This document shows, piece after piece, positions 58,118 to 64,000 of a DNA stretch of 64,000 nucleotides (positions are counted from its first letter, which is position 1; the number at the start of each line of letters is the position of its first letter). Source of the stretch: Kitagawia praeruptora. Taxonomy: Eukaryota; Streptophyta; Magnoliopsida; Apiales; Apiaceae. The position numbers and the translations under genes are program-made. The notes under the pieces are model-generated. The model saw only the letters and a program-made list of their open reading frames with translations. It ran no database searches and was not told the DNA's origin. Where the stretch lies: positions 76,381,001-76,445,000 of the forward strand of contig CM075345.1 in assembly GCA_037693485.1 (NCBI GenBank). Reading direction: 5' to 3'.

Positions 58118-61067
58118 TGTATTTAGTGTTGGAATCCATTGGTGTTTCAGTTGGTCTGCATCCATTCATTCCAGTTTCAGTTAGAAGGTCCAGTGCATAT
58201 TTTCGTTGAGATACTGAGATTCCTTGTTTGGATCTTGCTACTTCCAACCCCAAGAAATATCGTAAAGGGCCTAAGTCTTTTATTTCAAATTCCTTGGATA
58301 GTAAAAGTTTAAGTCTTTTTATTTCTTCATCATGATTTCCAGTGAGAACGATGTCATCAACATATACTATCAACATAGCAACCTTGCCATAAGAAAAGTG
58401 TTTGATAAACAACGTATCATCAGCTTGTGATTGTATATAACCATCACGTTTCACCACTTTTGTGAACTTTTCAAACCAAGTATGTGGAGATTGCCTAAGT
58501 CCGTATATAGATTTGCGCAATTTACATACCTTCCCTTTTGTGAGACTTGTTTCAAAACCTGGAGGGATGGCCATATAAACTTCTTCTAATAAATCTCCAT
58601 TCAAGAAAGCATTTTTTACGTCAAGTTGATACAAAGGCCAATCGGGATTAGCAGCAATAGAAAGTAGAGCACATATTGTATTAAGTTTAGCTACCGGGGA
58701 AAATGTCTCTTGATAATCAATTTCGTAAGTCTGACTATAGCCCTTGGCGACCAGCCGTGCTTTGTATCTATCAATGCTACCATCCGCCTTCTGTTTAACT
58801 GAAAAAAATCCATTTACAGCCAACTGTACGTTTCCCTGGTGGAAGAGTGGTCAGTTCCCATGTACCATTTTTCTGAAGAGCTTGATATTCATCTAGAGTA
58901 ACGACCTTCCATTCTGGGATTTCTAATGCTTCAAACACCGTTTTTGGAACTTGGACGTTGTCAAGAGTACTCACGCATGTCCGAAGTCTCTGAGAAAGCT
59001 TTGAATATGACACAAAATTTTTAATAGGACGCTGAGTACATGATCTAGTACCTTTTCTCAACGCAATTGGCAGATCAAGATCTGGAACAGAATCTGCTAA
59101 CACCTCACCACCTGATTCCAAATTAGTTTGTGTCTCACCTTGTGTAATTTCAGGAATAACTTGCTTTGGTGTTGAGTCATAGCTCTGCTGATCTTGTGCA
59201 GCTTGCTGGACAGGTTGTTGGACAGGTTTTCTCCTGGTGTATACCTGGATAGCATCATCAGAAAGGCTGACATGTTTAGGATACATTATAGATCGAGGAG
59301 ACAAAGATTTTGGAGATGTTGTACTATTTTCAACTTGTAATGGTGAGTTTTGAATGGTGGGATATGGGTTGGATGGTCTATCTAGATTTGAAGTACTAGA
59401 TGGAATAGAAGAAGATATAGAAGGAAAAGTATTAGATTGATTCGAGATCAGATGTGGTTCGATTAGAGAATCCCAATCCCAGTTTTGTTGTGAATCTTTT
59501 GTATCCATCTGTCCCCCAACAATAGAATTGGAAAAAAATGGTTTGTTCTCAAAGAATGTGACATCCATGGTGTGATAAGTTTTCTTGGTGTCAGGAGAAA
59601 AACATTTATATCCTTTCTTATTTGTGGAATACCCAATTAGAATGCATCGAAGAGCTCTCTTATCAAGTTTGTTGCGGTTGTGAGAGTAGACGTGAACAAA
59701 GGCAGTGCATCCAAACATTTTGAATGGAATTTGGGTAATCAAGTGAGTGTTAGGAAACAATTTGGTAAGTAGTTGTATTGGGGATTGGTAGTTAAGGACA
59801 CGGGAGGGCATACGATTGATTAAAAACATTGCAGTGAGGACAGCTTCACCCCAAAACCGTTTTGGCACATTAGTTTGAAAGATTAATGCTCGAGCAACTT
59901 CAAGAATGTGTCTATTTTTGCGTTCTACGACACCGTTCTGTTGTGGGGTATCTACGCATGAACTTTGATGAACGATACCATTTGATTGAAGATACGTGCC
60001 AAGAGTAAAATTGAAAAAATCTCTTGCATTATCTATTTTTAGTACTTGGATGGATGTATTGAATTGATTTTGGATCATGGCATGGAAGGTTTTAAAAATC
60101 TGTGTAGTTTCAGATTTGTCTTTCATGAGGAATAGCCAACTCAATCGAGTGTGATCATCAACTAGCAACAAAAACCATCTTGCCCCAGATATGTTTGAGA
60201 TTCTACTTGGTCCCCATATGTCCCCACGGATAAGAGAAAATGGAGTTGTTGGTTTGTATGGTCGAGGTGAATAAGTAATGCGAGTATGCTTTGCAAATTG
60301 ACACGTTTCATACTGATATAACCTTGCATTTTTATTGATAAACAATTATGGAAATAACTTTTTCAAATACATGAAATTCGGATGTCCGAGCCGGTAGTGC
60401 CATAACATAATAGTACCATCACTATCTGACTGACTAATTGACTCGCTACTTTGGGGAGACTGACACAGAAAGCTGGGAGTAGACTTATTGATTGAATGGT
60501 GTATTTTGAGGAGGTACAAGCCTGCACAATAATCAGCACTACAGATTATCTTCCCTGAGGCAAATCATGGAAACTACATGATTTAGAAAAAAACTTAGTT
60601 TCACAATGATGATCACGATTTAGCTTGCTAACTGATATTAAATTGCAATCAAGGTCAGGCACATATAGAACTGAATAAAGAGTCAAATTTTCGGAGATAC
60701 GGATTGTACCAATTCCAACCACATGAGACCGTGACCCATTAGCAATGCGTACAATTTGATTTCCCTGACAAGATGTATAAGTAGAGAATAAAGATTTGTC
60801 ACCTGTCATGTGATCAGATGCTCCTGAGTCCACTATCCAGGAAGTGGTTGGAGAGTGAGAGACATGAAGGGCTTGGCTATAAGAAGGTTGGCTGACTACC
60901 TCAGGTGACATGTTTGCCTTGCTAAATAATTTTTGAAGAATATCCATTTGATCCTTTCTAAAGTGCGTAGGAATTTGTGAACTAGTAATTAGTTGAGTGC
61001 TGGATTGAAGGACAACATGTTCTACCTTTGATGATGAGTCCTTAGAGGTTTGTTCTGATTCAGACAT
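58118..61067 (-). pseudogene. Copia polyprotein lacking most of gag and RNase H
   Basis: ATG at 61067 (MSESEQTSKDSS) lies ~80 nt after the PBS, as a gag start should. Within ~95 codons, however, the frame reaches protease (WIVDSGASDHMTG, ~60840-60800), so the gag core is missing. Frames: 61067-60546 protease; 60345-58795 integrase (HHCC remnant, RGDIWGP, IDNARDFF, QQNGVVERKNRHIL) and linker; 58823-58086 RT (VKNAFLNGDL, YGLRQSPHTWFEKF, YVDDIVL ~58360-58340, ending PTETPMDSNTK). Frameshifts lie at ~60350-60545 and ~58800-58823. RNase H is lost. An in-frame internal deletion of gag is the likely cause of the short front. Confidence 0.85.
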
Positions 61068-61158
61068 GGCTAGTTGAACAGTGATTTAGGATAGAAAAAG
61101 AGAAGAGACAAAAATAATTAAGTCTGATTGGAGATGGAAATTGTAAGGTCTGATACCA

Positions 61159-61407
61159 TGAAGCTTTACAAAGTCTGAGAGAATAAAAATTCTGTATAGA
61201 TAGATGAACCAACTGGTTCAATATATACATAACAATCAGCATCATTAGATCCCTGTAATAAAGGGATTGACTTGCACTAAACTAGGTTAGCACCTACAAC
61301 TGTATACAGAGAGGAAATGATCTATTCCTACAATCAATCATATGATCTCCTATACTAAATTAGGAAACAATATATTCTGATATAAGTAGCTAGTTTGACT
61401 TCCTACA
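61159..61407 (-). repeat. 5' LTR of the minus-strand copia element
   Basis: 249 bp; minus strand TGTAGGAAGTCAAACTAGC to GTAAAGCTTCA, adjoining the PBS. A TATA-like TGTATATATTG lies inside. The partner 3' LTR is absent. Confidence 0.75.
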
Positions 61408-61960
61408 GTAAGGCATCTACTTCATAGTGCCTTAGACAATGTTATGTCTAACAAAGTGATTAATTGCACAACTGTAAAAGAAATCTAGGATGCTCTTGAA
61501 GTTAGAAATCTAAGCTAAATCTGAAGAAACCATGACAAAAACATTTGACAGATTCTGTAATGATCTTGTTGATATTGAGATTGATGAAATCTATGGGCTG
61601 CTCAAAACTCATGAATTGGAAATGGAGCAGAGAAATAGGAGATCAAGCTAGAAGGCAAAGTCTGTTGCTCTTAAGGTTGAAGAGAAACCCTTGAAGAAGG
61701 AAGCATCAAGGAAGAAAGCTAAGGGAAAGGCTTTAGTCATACATTCTGAAAGTGAGTCATCAAACTCTGATGTTGATTCAAACACTGATGAATCATCTGA
61801 TTCTGAGGATGATGAAGATGAAATGAGGAAAATGGCTGTCTTGATGGTAAAGACTTTCAAGAAGATGGGTTTCAAGAACTTCAAGAAGGGAAACAGGTTC
61901 TCTAAAGGTTCAAATTCGGACAGGTGGAGTTTCAGAAAGTCTGAGAGACAAGAGACTAAC
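61408..61960 (+). pseudogene. Copia gag remnant
   Basis: Plus-strand frames with stops read SNKVINCTTVKEI, then IYGLLKTHELEMEQRNRRSS, then the hydrophilic tail VEEKPLKKEASRKKAKGK, Ser/Asp-rich SESESSNSDVDSNTDESSD, and FKKMGFKNFKKGNRFSKGSN. This is the usual C-terminal gag of SIRE/Tork-like copia elements. It is cut on the left by the inserted minus-strand copia and on the right by an LTR start at 61961. Confidence 0.65.
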
Positions 61961-64000
61961 TGTAATAACCCTAAACTTTAGAAAGGCTACAGTGCCCAAA
62001 GGAATAGTGATTTTGAGGAATTAGGAAAATGATATGCAGGTACCCTATAATTGAAACAGAAAATGAATAAATGGAAACCATATTAGTAATGTACTATGAA
62101 AATAAGTGACTCGAAATGACGATGGATTTCAGAAATTCCTGAATATGGATTTTTGAGGATTTTGATTTCAAATGAGCTTCTATTGGATATTAAGGAGCAT
62201 GGAAATATTAAAAGAATTATATATGGAGGAAATAGTGAATTTAGGTTAAACCAAGGGATTATTAAGTCAAGAGAATACCAAAGGAATTTGGATTGTTAAA
62301 CGAGGTATGTTTGAAACAGATCGTAATTAGACGAGTGTGGGAACAAAACAACCAAGATTAGTAATATAACAAGGATATATATACCACATTACCATTTACC
62401 AAGATTTTTAGCATTATACTTAGAAAAGAAAATTCAAGAAAAGAGATGATGAGATCATCTAAGTTACATCATCTTCCACTAACTTGTTTTAAGGGTAGAT
62501 TAGTCATTTTGCATGAAGATTTTTCATAATTATCACCAAGGATCCACAAGACTCTAGAATTATCAAGATGTTGGATATATATTATCCTTACATATCACAA
62601 TAATGCATTTTGGATGAGATTAGATCAAGAAACAATCAAGCAAACTCCATTTCTCTCATCCTCCACAAACTGCCCAGCAGAACCAAGCCTAAGAAGAACA
62701 TTCATATCTCCAATTCTATCCATGATAAAATCATCAAATTTTAACCCAAGCCTCTCCACTCCATGGGAAATATTCGCTCAAAATTTCATGACAATCCAAG
62801 TAGTATAGCCTAGTCAAATCCATGCTCAAAGTGGGAGAACCAAACCTGTCCAGTTTCTGTCCAGCAGAAAAAGAGGGCTCAAAACCATAGCTAGGAAGCT
62901 TTGTTTTTGGTGACCTATAGCTCAAATCAAAGCTTATACAGAGGCCAAGATGTGGTAAAAATTTGAGAGCCAAAATCATATATTTCAATTTTCTATGATT
63001 TTTACAAAGTGATGGATGAATAGTAAATTATATGGATTTCATGTTTTGTTTTGAAAGATTAAGGTGTGTTAAGGTTGTATCAATGTGTACTAAGGACTAC
63101 AAGCATATATTAAGAGTAGTAAAGCTTCAAGGAAGGTATAATCTCTTCACCCTCTTGAGTTTATGATGAATATTGGTGGTATTAGTGGTGAAGTGGTTAT
63201 AAGTGATGAAATCATGATTATATATGTGTTTAAAAGTGTTTTTATTGTATATGAAAAGAGTATGTGCTTGTAACTATGGTTGGTAAGATGACCACATGGT
63301 TTAGGTGATGGTGTATAAGGTGGATGATTGATTTGGAGGAGTTGGATTTTGGAAAGTATGAAAATATAGCCGTTATAATGCCCAATTTTCGTTAAACCAA
63401 ATAGATGCCCTGTTTTTGGCACCCATAGTCACACGGTAGGTTCCTGTCCAGTGCACCAACTTATCATGAAAGGCTAGATCTTGGTTCATAGATTGTTTTG
63501 ATATAAGGTGCGTTAAAATCTGATGAACGATTTAGGAGAAAAGTCAGTTTTAGTGAAAGCGGTTCAGAAACCGAGAAAACGCAATTGTGGCAACTTTGAG
63601 GTTATAGTTGACATACTTAAACACTTTTGAAAATTATAAATTTTGGGATATTGTAGTAAGGTAGTCAAAGAGTCATTACCAGTTGACCTTGCAGTAAAAT
63701 TCAAAATCTTTATTTTCTGATAATTTTTATAGTCAAGTATGGTTGTTAAGGGAAATGGTGAAAACCCCTGAAACTTCGATTGAGTTAATAAATGGTTAAG
63801 TTCTTGAACCTATGGGGTAATAGTGATACGTTAAACATATATTAAAGTGTCAAGGGTATTGTTATACAAGAGTGAGGTGAGTAAGAGATGTGGTATTCTA
63901 ACGACGGTCCTTTTTGTGTTTATAGAAACTCCGGAAGAGCCACGACCCATACCGTCAGGATACCGAAACCGAGGCAAGATTTCTTCCACCCTTACTTTGG
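61961..64000 (+). repeat. Tekay-like LTR, runs off the window end
   Basis: Starts TGTAATAACCC directly after gag sequence. Several blocks parallel the Tekay LTR at 15540-16400, e.g. CGTTATAATGCCCAATTTTCG (~63372), TTTTAGTGAAAGCGGTT (~63548), and AGAGCCACGACCC...CGAGGCAAG near the end. It is a diverged family. The element's internal region would lie beyond 64000. Confidence 0.6.

Larger units (their letters stand above)
58101..61407 (-). mobile_element. Truncated Ty1/copia element, minus strand
   Basis: On the minus strand: 5' LTR (61407-61159), PBS TGGTATCAGACC (61158-61147), leader, protease-integrase-RT coding, then loss of RNase H and 3' LTR at the solo LTR near 58118. It sits inside a plus-strand copia gag remnant that resumes at 61408. 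Confidence 0.85.

Overview
This is nuclear DNA of a flowering plant, probably a eudicot with a repeat-rich genome. It is AT-rich, has plant-type TATA boxes and U-rich introns, and is almost entirely transposable elements. I see no intact single-copy host gene, rRNA, tRNA or CRISPR array. Species cannot be read from the sequence.

Layout. 1-8931: 3' two thirds of a Ty3/gypsy Athila element (end of gag, pol, non-coding tail, 3' LTR). 8932-12775: PBS and a minus-strand Tekay-like LTR. 12776-13663: Ty1/copia RT-RNase H remnant. 13664-14339 and 28316-30111: LTR-like DNA split by a nearly complete Tekay (Del) chromovirus at 14340-28315, with ~4 kb LTRs and a 5-bp target duplication. 30812-31523: hAT-like MITE with an 8-bp target duplication. 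33335-44073: young Tat-lineage element with dual RNase H and a three-exon antisense gene. 44189-46863: two foldback MITEs, the second split by a 1.6-kb TRIM-like element. 47532-53160: Stowaway-like MITE containing a 5.4-kb CACTA transposon that carries host gene pieces (TauE/SafE transporter, UPF1 helicase, callose synthase, unknown). 54050-57190: decayed minus-strand Tat element split by an Athila-like LTR. 57609-61407: probable solo LTR and a minus-strand copia element lacking most of gag. 61408-61960: copia gag remnant cut by another Tekay-like LTR that runs off the window end.

Most notable system. In the Tekay LTR, just after the TATA region, an ORF begins MARTRQTPRKS, matching the histone H3 tail (ARTKQTARKS) at 8 of 10 positions. 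It ends at a good 5' splice site (17965). A good 3' splice site lies beyond the PBS (18495), and the reading phase matches across the predicted intron. Exon 2 encodes an acidic EEDP-rich region, a probable coiled coil and an Arg-rich end, upstream of gag. The same element encodes an integrase with a C-terminal chromodomain, a module whose family reads H3 tails. This copy of the accessory gene is broken by two frame slips and one stop.

Second notable system. The Tat element carries, convergent to pol, a 530-codon antisense gene. It has two phase-compatible introns and a TATA box sharing a 12-nt core with the element's own LTR promoter. It resembles proteins annotated as putative gypsy-type transposon (Transposase_28).

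Relative ages from LTR pairs counted by eye: Tat ~0.6% divergence, Tekay ~1.6% (sampled), TRIM ~3%.
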